In this document: in pieces, positions 7,076-15,331 of the stretch
Layout of the letters: each line of letters starts with the position of its first letter
How positions within the stretch are numbered: the stretch's first letter is position 1
Assembly (NCBI GenBank): GCA_013329355.1
Contig: DUKK01000009.1
Location: forward strand, 1-20,231
Direction: 5' to 3'
DNA from: Candidatus Poseidoniaceae archaeon
Lineage (GTDB): Archaea > Thermoplasmatota > Poseidoniia > Poseidoniales > Poseidoniaceae
Length of the DNA: 20,231 nucleotides
Translations under genes and position numbers: made by a program
Notes under the pieces: generated by a model
What the model saw: the letters and a program-made list of their open reading frames with translations, nothing else
Database searches by the model: none
What the model was told of the DNA's origin: nothing

Positions 7076-9517
7076 ATGTCTGCACTGTTGAACAAACGAC
7101 TTGCAAGGAGCCTTTGGCGTAGCAAACTCCGGTTGTTCGCAGTTATCTTTATGGTTTCCGTAGGCGTATTTGCCGGACTTACGTTCGGTGGATATTCTCA
7201 CAATCTAGATAGCATGTATGATACCATGCATGCTGATAACGATGAAGGAGCAAATCTAGCTGATTTGTGGATTGATAATCGAAGTACTACTTGGAGTGCG
7301 GAGCAAGTTGTTGGCTTTTGCCAACATCTGAGTGCTAATTGGGAGTTTTCTGCTCATAATTTGGACAGTTGTGAGGGCCGGAACATTATACCAGGGGCAA
7401 TGTTTTATGATGAAAATGGCGCAGATAAAATCATCAATTCGCTCTGGCATGGTATTTCTCCAACCGCTAACAGCGACCGAGTTTGGATGCCAGACGGACA
7501 CTCTGACGGAAGATTAGCAGTCGCTGATGATGAGATTGTAATAGATGCGCACGTCATGGAACCGCTGAATCTTGGTCTCGGTGACGTGGTTACTATCGGT
7601 GCCGGGTCATCAAGCGCGGAATTTACTATCGTTGGTTATGGTTATCATCCAGTTCATATTTTTATGGCACCAGAAGGATCAGTATTCCCACCAGAAGCTG
7701 GAGAATATGTGGTTGGCTACCTTTCAGAATCTGGCATGGCTAGACTTACAGGTGATCAATTAGGTGCAAGCAACACGATTCTTTTGGATGTCGAGGGCAC
7801 ACCTTCATTTGATTTACCCGATACAAAGATCTACGAGGGTAACGAAATAGATGCCATAAAATTGCAGGTCGAGGAGGCGTTAACTGCTAATGAACTCGAT
7901 GCCAGACAACGTGACCGAGGGCAGAACGAACAAGTGGAAATAATGCGCCAAGATTTGGAAGGATCAAAGCGCATGTCTACACCATTCACCGTTATGATTG
8001 CCGCAATCGCTGCGATTACAATCATTCTCAGTCTACAACGACTAGTCCAGAGTCAAGCCAAGGAAATTGCTGTATTGCGCACGCTGGGTGTTAATCGCAA
8101 ATCCCTGCTATCTGGATATCTTTACGCCCCGATAGTCATTGGATCACTAGGTTGTCTAGTTGGCTGCCTAATTGGTCCATGGGGTATGAATGGTATGCTT
8201 GATTTTTATCAAAGTATAGTCGGAGTGCCAATAATTGAACGTCAAATGCCAATCACCCTCTACGGAGCAGTCATACTACCAACAATGATTGTTGTATTTA
8301 TTTCGGGAATATTCCCCGCTTACAAAGCTAGCCGGCTAAATCCGCTGGAGGTTTTGAGTGGACAAAGTGAGATGAGAGTGGGCTCCAGAACTTTGCGGAA
8401 ATTGACAGCATGGATGCCGACTACCCTGGGACTATCTGTTCGCTCAAGTGTAAGGAAACCAATCAGATTGACCATGACTTTTGTTGCTGTAGGAATTTCC
8501 CTTATGCTATTTGGGTCAATCCAAATGATGTCGGCTGGGATTGAAGATACGCTCGTTGGTGGCATTGAGGAGGACCAAAGCTGGGACGCCCAAGTATACG
8601 TGAACGTGGATGGCGAAGACGCCGTATTAGCATGGGCCAACAATGTTGGTGCTAATGCCGAACTACTAATTGAGATGCCATTGGGTCTGGTAGAAGACAC
8701 CGATGGTGTGGACCGTATTTTTACCGTCGTAGGACTAGATAATTATCAAACCGGTATGCGTAGTGTCAATCTTCTTGACGGGAAAACACCGACTCAGCAA
8801 GGTTCTACGCCCGAGGTCATGATGGATGAGGGTTCAATGATCTTCCTTGGCTGGGAAGTTGGAGAGACTCATAGTGTTTTAGTAAATGGTGTGCAACAAG
8901 AGGTAGAGGTAGTTGGGAGCACCCGTGGTGATTTTGTCAGAAGTATGTATTTTCTGCGAGCAGACTTGAGTATCATTACCGGAGTTAACGCTACCTCTGT
9001 TTACTTGGACCTGCCAACTGGGGTTGAGGTTGACACTGAACTGGGAGAGATTTCGGTTGGAGTAGTAGAACGTCAAAGCTTAGTCGACGGTATCGAAACT
9101 CTAATTGAGCAACAAACCCAATTATTTCAAGCTATAATGTATCTTGGTTTACTGTTTACCATTGCGGTTATGCTTAACACTATGATAATGAATGTGGCCG
9201 AGCGAGACTTTGAATTAGCGACGCTACGAGTCCTCGGCGCATCAACCGGACGCTTAGGCGCCATGCTGTTGTTTGAAAGTTTGCTAATTGGTATAATTGG
9301 CGGTTTAGTCGGAGTCGTGTTTGCCTATGGTGGTGCAATTGGTCTAGCTGCATCATTCTCATCTTGGCAATTCTTTGTCCCGGTAGTGATTGTGCCAAGT
9401 GTCGCTTACCAACTAATGGGTGGAGTGATAATCATCGCCATTGCAATGACCCCAATTGGCATATGGCGATTGAGACGCATGGACTTGGTTGAGAAGGTTA
9501 AGGACTTATCTCAGTGA
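7076..9517 (+). CDS. FtsX/MacB-like ABC transporter permease, eight predicted membrane helices
   Basis: This 813-residue protein is the membrane partner of the preceding ATPase. It is built as a duplicated FtsX unit. The first half has helix 1 at about 18-40, an extracellular domain to about 300, then three helices (about 302-425) ending in ASRLNPLEVL. The second half has a helix at about 464-488, a second extracellular domain (about 490-680), then three helices (about 685-808) ending in LRRMDLVEKV. Both units carry the FtsX signature after their first core helix: LRTLGVNRKSLL and LRVLGASTGRLG. Fused double-unit permeases of this kind need only an ATPase dimer and one permease chain, or two. 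ATG 7076 has GAGGTGAT just upstream, an excellent ribosome site. The stop overlaps the gatD start (GTGA), suggesting translational coupling. Confidence 0.92.
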   Translation: MSALLNKRLARSLWRSKLRLFAVIFMVSVGVFAGLTFGGYSHNLDSMYDTMHADNDEGANLADLWIDNRSTTWSAEQVVGFCQHLSANWEFSAHNLDSCEGRNIIPGAMFYDENGADKIINSLWHGISPTANSDRVWMPDGHSDGRLAVADDEIVIDAHVMEPLNLGLGDVVTIGAGSSSAEFTIVGYGYHPVHIFMAPEGSVFPPEAGEYVVGYLSESGMARLTGDQLGASNTILLDVEGTPSFDLPDTKIYEGNEIDAIKLQVEEALTANELDARQRDRGQNEQVEIMRQDLEGSKRMSTPFTVMIAAIAAITIILSLQRLVQSQAKEIAVLRTLGVNRKSLLSGYLYAPIVIGSLGCLVGCLIGPWGMNGMLDFYQSIVGVPIIERQMPITLYGAVILPTMIVVFISGIFPAYKASRLNPLEVLSGQSEMRVGSRTLRKLTAWMPTTLGLSVRSSVRKPIRLTMTFVAVGISLMLFGSIQMMSAGIEDTLVGGIEEDQSWDAQVYVNVDGEDAVLAWANNVGANAELLIEMPLGLVEDTDGVDRIFTVVGLDNYQTGMRSVNLLDGKTPTQQGSTPEVMMDEGSMIFLGWEVGETHSVLVNGVQQEVEVVGSTRGDFVRSMYFLRADLSIITGVNATSVYLDLPTGVEVDTELGEISVGVVERQSLVDGIETLIEQQTQLFQAIMYLGLLFTIAVMLNTMIMNVAERDFELATLRVLGASTGRLGAMLLFESLLIGIIGGLVGVVFAYGGAIGLAASFSSWQFFVPVVIVPSVAYQLMGGVIIIAIAMTPIGIWRLRRMDLVEKVKDLSQ

Positions 9518-10908
9518 AGCGAACTCTTGATGAGCCGTCAATTCTTGGCAGATGCATGGTCGATATCCCTGAAATTGGACATAGAGTCCTGATTGAGGTT
9601 GACGGCCACAACGGTAAAACCACTCATGAAGGAGTGATTCTACACCCAGCCGCCAAGGGCCATATCACCATTAAACTAGCCAATGGCTATAATGCCAGTT
9701 ATGCTATCGACGAAATCATTGACATTCAGAAATTAGCCAAAATACCAGAGGTGCAATTCAATGAAGAACCTAAACTGCAAACCAAGGAAGGTTTACCTCA
9801 TGTCAGAATCATCCATACCGGCGGAACCATCGCCTCTAAAGTAGATTACAAAACAGGTGCAGTTGTGGCAAAATTTGAACCTGAAGAATTAGTAAGTGAG
9901 ATACCCGAGTTGGCGCAAATAGCCAACATCGATGCGGTTAAACTAGGTAACATGTTCAGTGACGACATAAGACCCCAGCACTGGAATAAACTAGTCGACG
10001 CGACAAAGCAAGCCTTCGATTCTGGCTGTGACGGCGTGGTAATAACACATGGCACTGATACCCTACACATTACGTCTGCAGCAATGTGCTTCGCTTGGTC
10101 TGGTGAAGGCTCGGCCCCGCCTGGCAGAATTGCACTGGTTGGCTCACAAAGGTCATCAGATAGGGGTTCGTCTGACGCCTCAGAAAACCTGATCTCAGCA
10201 GTGTTATGGGCTGCAGAGGGTCCACAACCTGGCGCAATAAGAGGCGACGCAGCGGTGGTAGTAATGCACTCTTCAAGCCATGATGGAACATGTTCAATTC
10301 AACCAGGCACTGGTGTCAGAAAATTGCACTCGACGCGGCGTGATGCATTTCGCAATGTCAATAGCCAGCCCATCGGCTATGTTAGTTTCGAGGGAAATCA
10401 GCCAAAAATTGTCCTTGATACTTCTTATGAAACCGAATTATCGCAGACTGAGTGTGAAGTAACTAATAAGCCAAGAACATACTCAGCGAGCGTCAGAATC
10501 GCTCAATTTATTGCTGGACCATATTTACACGAGGAAGAAATTGAAGCGATTGTTACCACTGGTCCTCAAGCGATCGTCATTCATGGTACTGGCTTAGGAC
10601 ATTTGCCGATTGATGACCCGGGAGGTGATGCACCAGAAAACACCAAGATTTGGCGCGCATTAACCAGGTGCATCAACCGAAATATACCAGTCATCGTGAC
10701 AACACAGTGTATTAATGGTCCAATCGATATGAACGTTTACTCTAAAGGCAGAAAGCAACAAGAAATGGGTTTACTTGGACATGGTAGTGTCACCTCACCC
10801 GATTCAACGGTAGTAAAAATTCACTACGCATTATCCAATAACAAAGATGTCGCAAAGATTCTGGGAATGAATCTTTGTGGCGAGAATCAAAACATATTGC
10901 GGGAGTGA
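9514..10908 (+). CDS. gatD: Glutamyl-tRNA(Gln) amidotransferase subunit D
   Basis: GatD is the asparaginase-like subunit of the archaeal GatDE complex. It releases ammonia from an amide donor so that GatE can convert Glu-tRNA(Gln) to Gln-tRNA(Gln). The 464-residue product has the small N-terminal domain that distinguishes GatD from plain asparaginases (about 18-75, with GHRVLIEVDG). The asparaginase core follows: HTGGTIAS at 101-108 with the first catalytic threonine, THGTDT at 178-183 with the second threonine and aspartate, and SQRSSDRGSSDA at 211-222, a GatD-like signature. The start is GTG 9514, overlapping the permease stop by 4 bases (GTGA), with AAGGA upstream. No gatE is visible in the window. 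Sharing an operon with an exporter has no obvious functional logic. Confidence 0.95.
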   Translation: MKRTLDEPSILGRCMVDIPEIGHRVLIEVDGHNGKTTHEGVILHPAAKGHITIKLANGYNASYAIDEIIDIQKLAKIPEVQFNEEPKLQTKEGLPHVRIIHTGGTIASKVDYKTGAVVAKFEPEELVSEIPELAQIANIDAVKLGNMFSDDIRPQHWNKLVDATKQAFDSGCDGVVITHGTDTLHITSAAMCFAWSGEGSAPPGRIALVGSQRSSDRGSSDASENLISAVLWAAEGPQPGAIRGDAAVVVMHSSSHDGTCSIQPGTGVRKLHSTRRDAFRNVNSQPIGYVSFEGNQPKIVLDTSYETELSQTECEVTNKPRTYSASVRIAQFIAGPYLHEEEIEAIVTTGPQAIVIHGTGLGHLPIDDPGGDAPENTKIWRALTRCINRNIPVIVTTQCINGPIDMNVYSKGRKQQEMGLLGHGSVTSPDSTVVKIHYALSNNKDVAKILGMNLCGENQNILRE

Positions 10909-10913
10909 TAAAG

Positions 10914-12476
10914 TTGTCAAAAGAAGCCGACCGTAAACTCGACGAATTACGCCAAAAACGGGACGAGGCACGCTTAGGTGGTGGCCTGAAGAAACAAGAA
11001 GCAATTCGTAAAACTGGTCGAGGGACCGCTAGAGATCGTATCGGTATGTTACTAGATGAAGAATCATTTATTGAAATTGACTCTTTCGTAACCCACCGTG
11101 CCGTTGACCACAATATGTTTTTGCATCAAACCCTTGGCGACGGAGTCGTAGCTGGTCATGGTACTATCGATGGACGTAGAGTATACTGTTTTGCCCAAGA
11201 TTTCAGCGTTCACGGTGGCAGCATGGGTGAGAGTCACGCCAAGAAAATCAGCAAGGTTGTCGAAATGGCGGAGCGAGCAAAAGTTCCGATTGTCGGAATG
11301 TGGGATGGCGGTGGTCAACGAGCCCAAGATGGTGTCTCGGGGCTTGCTGGGACTGGGGAACTACTCGATAGATTAGTTCAGTGTAGCGGTAGGGTGCCGA
11401 TTATAAGCTTAGTTTTGGGGCCAGTTGTCGGCGTCTCCTCATTGGCCGCAAGCCTGGCAGATTTCACTATTTTAGGTGAAGAGCATGGCCAATTATTTCT
11501 CTCATCGCCCATCGAAACCCCAGAAGTAATTCAAGGTGAAATTGATGCTTCTGGGCTTGGTGGGGCTAATCTGCACGCATCGAGGTCTGGAATCGCCTGT
11601 CTAATTGCCGATGATGAGGAGGATGCTTGCGAAATGGCTGCGGAGATTCTCGGGTTTTTACCTGACCATAATGGTGCTACTGCGCCCTTTGTTGAAACAG
11701 CCGACCCACATGACCGACAAAACTCCGAGCTTGAATCACTAGTTCCGGATAACCCAAACCGACCATATGACATGGTCAAAGTGGTAGAAGAGATAGTTGA
11801 CGACGGTCACTTCATGGAATTATTCGATGCGTATGCGGATAACATTATCATCGGTTATGCTCGTTTAGGTGGTAGAACTGTAGGAGTCATTGGCAATCAG
11901 CCGAAGGTGCTTGCTGGTTGTTTGGATATCGATGCGTCAATAAAAGCGGCGCGCTTTATTCGAACCTGTGACGCATTCAACATTCCTCTACTGACTTTAG
12001 AAGATGTCCCCGGGTTTCTCCCCGGAGTCGTTCAGGAATGGGGAGGTATAATTCGGCACGGCGCAAAACTGTTGTTTGCGTATGCAGAAGCCACAGTGCC
12101 GAAATTAACTTTAGTAACCAGAAAAGCCTACGGAGGTGCGTATTTAGCAATGTCATGCAAACATCTGCGTAGTGACTACAACATTGCATGGCCAACCGCA
12201 GAACTAGCAGTAATGGGTGCTGAGGGCGCGGTGAACATAATTCATCGGCGTGAGATTAATGCAGCTGAGGACAATCAAAAACAGGATGTTCGTGCCCAGC
12301 TAGTTGATGAATATAAAGCCAAATTTGGCGACCCGTATGTGGCAGCAAGGAACGGTTGGCTAGATGACGTAATCGAACCCAGTGAATCAAGAATGCGACT
12401 GATTCGAGCATTGAACATTTTGCGTTCTAAACGTGAGTGGAGTCCCCCAAAAAAGCACGGTAATATTCCGTTGTGA
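10914..12476 (+). CDS. Acyl-CoA carboxylase carboxyltransferase (beta) subunit, propionyl/methylmalonyl-CoA family
   Basis: This subunit would transfer a carboxyl group between biotin and an acyl-CoA, as in PccB or methylmalonyl-CoA decarboxylase alpha. Length is 520 residues from TTG 10914, normal for the family. The C-terminal, biotin-side lobe is well conserved: NQPKVLAGCLDIDAS (328-342), DVPGFLPG (364-371), EWGGIIRHGAKLL (375-387) and RKAYGGAY (403-410). The N-terminal, acyl-CoA-side lobe is altered: DGGGQRAQDG (131-140) where DSGGARIQEG is usual, and GPVVGVSS (169-176) where GPCAGGAV is usual. I chose TTG 10914 because GGAGTGAT lies 4 bases upstream; GTG 10905, overlapping the gatD stop, is a fair alternative. 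No biotin carboxylase or biotin carrier gene is in the window. The family is certain; the exact substrate is not. Confidence 0.9.
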   Translation: MSKEADRKLDELRQKRDEARLGGGLKKQEAIRKTGRGTARDRIGMLLDEESFIEIDSFVTHRAVDHNMFLHQTLGDGVVAGHGTIDGRRVYCFAQDFSVHGGSMGESHAKKISKVVEMAERAKVPIVGMWDGGGQRAQDGVSGLAGTGELLDRLVQCSGRVPIISLVLGPVVGVSSLAASLADFTILGEEHGQLFLSSPIETPEVIQGEIDASGLGGANLHASRSGIACLIADDEEDACEMAAEILGFLPDHNGATAPFVETADPHDRQNSELESLVPDNPNRPYDMVKVVEEIVDDGHFMELFDAYADNIIIGYARLGGRTVGVIGNQPKVLAGCLDIDASIKAARFIRTCDAFNIPLLTLEDVPGFLPGVVQEWGGIIRHGAKLLFAYAEATVPKLTLVTRKAYGGAYLAMSCKHLRSDYNIAWPTAELAVMGAEGAVNIIHRREINAAEDNQKQDVRAQLVDEYKAKFGDPYVAARNGWLDDVIEPSESRMRLIRALNILRSKREWSPPKKHGNIPL

Positions 12477-15275
12477 TTACTTATTCTGATTTATTCTTGA
12501 CAGTAAGCCACTTGGTGATAAGTCTACGCCAATTTCTTGCTCTACCACATCAATTTCTGGCTCAACCTCAACTAAAACTTCGCTAGTACCTACTGGCTCG
12601 CTACGCATGGTGCGGAGAATTATCAACAACAGCAACACCATGATGATCAGACCTAGAGAGCCAACTGCAACCAGGGTGGTTGATACAGCCAGTCCGTCCT
12701 CGTCATCCTCTGTATCAACAGTCACGGCTATTGTTGAGTTGAAATCAATAACAGTGTATTCCACTACCCCTGCGGTGAAGTCTTCATCAAATACTGTCAC
12801 TTTAATCTCGACGGTTACGCTACGATTGACCGGGACCTCGAGCATTGTGACACACTCTTTAGAGTTGCCAGTTTCATCTACAATACAGGAAGGTTGTAGA
12901 TTGTACTGAACTACACCATCGAGGGCTATTTCTACGTTGTGTTCACCCGCACCATCATTGTCAAACACTGACCAAGCAAGTGTTGCTGCGGTTTCATCAA
13001 TGATGTTGACATTCATCAGGTTCAGTACGGGTAAATCCGGTACGCTTGCAACATTAATGTTCAGCAACCTTGAGATCGTATTTGTACCATCTGAAACATT
13101 TAGCCACTCATTGTTTATGTTGCCGAAGAAGTCGTTGCTGGGAGAAACAATCAACTGGTCACCAGAAATAATCGCCACATTAGCAGTTGTGGATTCTGAT
13201 TCAACTGTCCAGGTAAGTATATCTCCGTCGATATCATAAGCAAATTCGGACAGATTGAACGATTTTGTATCATCTTCCGATATCGAAATATCCCACATTG
13301 ATGCATTGTCCGTTACTGGGTCGTCGACAGGTGCAACCTGAATCGGTATGTCAAGATCAACTGGATCGGTTGCCCCATCTGTGACCCTAACGTGGAGAAC
13401 AGTTGCGCCATTAGCATCGGCTACTGGAGTAAGTGTCAGAACTCCGTTGTAGTAATAAAATTCTACAGGCCCAGCAACCCCCTGTGTTTGTTCATTAACA
13501 GAAGCAAGCAACGGCTCACCCTCGGGGTCGTAAGCATAGTCAGTAATATTCACTGCAATGGCTGGCCCGTCTTCAATCAGTGTCTGCATAACGACATCAT
13601 CTACTTTGACTACTGGGTCATTGTAAGGAACAACAAAGATTTCCAGCGTAGTATTTACTTCATCAATGATACCATTGCCATCAGCTCGCAACAGTATGTC
13701 AACCTCGGCACCAGAAATGTATTCCTCAGTAACGGTGTGTGAAACACTCATTCCTCGATAATCAGAATCGATTTGAAGAGAAAAGTTACTGATTTGTCCA
13801 CCACTTAATACCGCATCAACGATGAACAGTTCTTGTCCGTCGGGATCAACACCGATGTCACTGGCCAGAATGTATCCTTGTCCTCGCTCTGCAACCTCGA
13901 TGACCGGAGCAGGAACCGTCAGTGCAATTGGTGAGTCTGTCCGATTAAATTGGTGTTTTACGGTCGTCGGCGCACCCTCAACCATAATTGTCATGAATGC
14001 AGTATGGATTCCAGGCGCTAATGATTCAACGGAATAATCGCACTGAACGGTTCCGTTGCCATGCATTATGCCATATGATACGATGATTCTGTTTACACCA
14101 CATTCGACATCGACTTGCCACTCGCTATCGATTTCGTCAAATTTTTCCCCACCTCTTAGTGTCCAATTACTAATTAGTGAGAAGGTATCATATCTACCGA
14201 AATCATTGACCAGTTCAGGGGATTTTGAGAAACTTTCAATCAGTAAAAACACTGACTCAAACAAATCTTCCTCAGTGTATGATTGGGAATCGCTTGATGA
14301 TGTTGGTGACTCCTCCCGATTGAATGCCGGTCGGAAATCAGCATGCACCCCACGTAGGGTTAGGTCTAAATATGGAACAAGATGATTTATTGCATAATCT
14401 ATTTGCTCAGTTTGAGTCATCGATGCGTCACCATCTCCACGGTCATCACCAAAAAATATACCATCATCAATTTCATCTTGGAATTGGTAGTGGTCTGCCC
14501 CTAATACATGCATCCAGTGCCATCCCAATTCCTCTGTAGCAGTAATTATCGGCAGGTTATCTTGACCACGGGCGATTTCATCGACTGTTCCTGTCATGAA
14601 CAAACCGGTAGCCGGAGATGCTGGGTCGATGTTCCAGTCACTCGGCTTGATGTTTTGCCATCCATCGCCCGTGGCCCAGCCGGAGAAATCTATGCCTAAT
14701 CCAAATAATGACCTAGGGGGTTGAATATGCTCAGAAAGTTCTGATTCGGGCCAAAATGGGAAGACTGAGTAGGCAACTGCAGCACCCGAACCGTGGCCTG
14801 ACACACCCCAATGGTCAAGGTCTACATTTCCAAACGATGATGCAATCAAATTGTTTGTTGAATTCGTTTCGTTCATCAACTCAACAATCGACTCTAGCAA
14901 TTTGAATGATTGAGCGACGTTTGCAGTATCATCAGAATCAAAATCATTAGTTATCACCACAATCGTCCCACGCTTGACTATTTCACCTGAAATAATTCCG
15001 TAGTCATCGTTATTTTCACCATCATCAGCAAAAAATACGGTGTATGGAAATGGACCATTACCCGCCATCGGTTGATCCTCACCATTCTGCATCGCTGGGT
15101 AAACAATCCTGACAGAGTATCCTTCCGCTTCGAAGTCCGCGTAACCAACAGGAAAATCTGCTCCAGTATGTTGGGTTTTGAAATTTTGTGATTCTTGGGG
15201 GTGAGCGGATGATACGCCTACACTACCTATGCTTAGTAACAAAATAGCAATCGCAAGCATCGTGTCCAGTCTCAA
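12477..15275 (-). CDS. Membrane-anchored surface protein: alpha/beta-hydrolase-like domain plus cadherin-like repeats
   Basis: The 932-residue protein has a signal peptide (about 5-24, cut near SSAHP). A hydrolase-like domain (about 40-300) resembles the dienelactone/PET-hydrolase superfamily, with the nucleophile-elbow region VSGHGSGAA at 158-166, a possible acid in TVDE (D232) and a possible histidine in GADHYQF (H262). The elbow has glycine where the nucleophile serine should be (G-H-G-S-G). Residues about 440-850 hold three or more cadherin-like or tandem Ig-like repeats, marked by 'DPDGQELF', 'DPEGEPL' and 'DIDGDILTW'. A membrane helix lies at about 863-887, then RTMRSEP and a 40-residue acidic cytosolic tail. 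The start is TTG 15275, with GGGGTGAT 4 bases upstream and an in-frame TAG just before it. The protein may bind or process something at the cell surface; activity is doubtful. Confidence 0.88.
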   Translation of the reverse strand: MRLDTMLAIAILLLSIGSVGVSSAHPQESQNFKTQHTGADFPVGYADFEAEGYSVRIVYPAMQNGEDQPMAGNGPFPYTVFFADDGENNDDYGIISGEIVKRGTIVVITNDFDSDDTANVAQSFKLLESIVELMNETNSTNNLIASSFGNVDLDHWGVSGHGSGAAVAYSVFPFWPESELSEHIQPPRSLFGLGIDFSGWATGDGWQNIKPSDWNIDPASPATGLFMTGTVDEIARGQDNLPIITATEELGWHWMHVLGADHYQFQDEIDDGIFFGDDRGDGDASMTQTEQIDYAINHLVPYLDLTLRGVHADFRPAFNREESPTSSSDSQSYTEEDLFESVFLLIESFSKSPELVNDFGRYDTFSLISNWTLRGGEKFDEIDSEWQVDVECGVNRIIVSYGIMHGNGTVQCDYSVESLAPGIHTAFMTIMVEGAPTTVKHQFNRTDSPIALTVPAPVIEVAERGQGYILASDIGVDPDGQELFIVDAVLSGGQISNFSLQIDSDYRGMSVSHTVTEEYISGAEVDILLRADGNGIIDEVNTTLEIFVVPYNDPVVKVDDVVMQTLIEDGPAIAVNITDYAYDPEGEPLLASVNEQTQGVAGPVEFYYYNGVLTLTPVADANGATVLHVRVTDGATDPVDLDIPIQVAPVDDPVTDNASMWDISISEDDTKSFNLSEFAYDIDGDILTWTVESESTTANVAIISGDQLIVSPSNDFFGNINNEWLNVSDGTNTISRLLNINVASVPDLPVLNLMNVNIIDETAATLAWSVFDNDGAGEHNVEIALDGVVQYNLQPSCIVDETGNSKECVTMLEVPVNRSVTVEIKVTVFDEDFTAGVVEYTVIDFNSTIAVTVDTEDDEDGLAVSTTLVAVGSLGLIIMVLLLLIILRTMRSEPVGTSEVLVEVEPEIDVVEQEIGVDLSPSGLLSRINQNK

Positions 15276-15314
15276 CTAAATCACCCCAAGTAATCCAAAT
15301 GACTAGTTAGTCAT

Positions 15315-15325
15315 ATTTTGAAATT
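15315..15325 (-). promoter_or_regulatory. TATA-like element for the cadherin-repeat surface protein
   Basis: The 56-base gap between the aroE-like stop and the TTG start contains, on the minus strand, CAAAATATGA about 45 bases ahead of the start. A transcript beginning some 25 bases on would have a leader of about 20 bases carrying the GGGGTGAT ribosome site. The gene could also be read through from the aroE-like gene upstream. Confidence 0.25.
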
Positions 15326-15331
15326 GGTGTC

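Noticed and set aside
6639..7106. 155-codon minus-strand frame opposite the ABC ATPase
   Set aside because: The plus strand encodes intact Walker A, signature and Walker B motifs here. The antisense product is Ser/Thr-rich with no recognisable feature or ribosome site.
9514..10908. Reading gatD as a plain L-asparaginase
   Set aside because: The N-terminal extra domain and the SQRSSDRGSSDA stretch are GatD-like, and the length (464) exceeds that of asparaginases.
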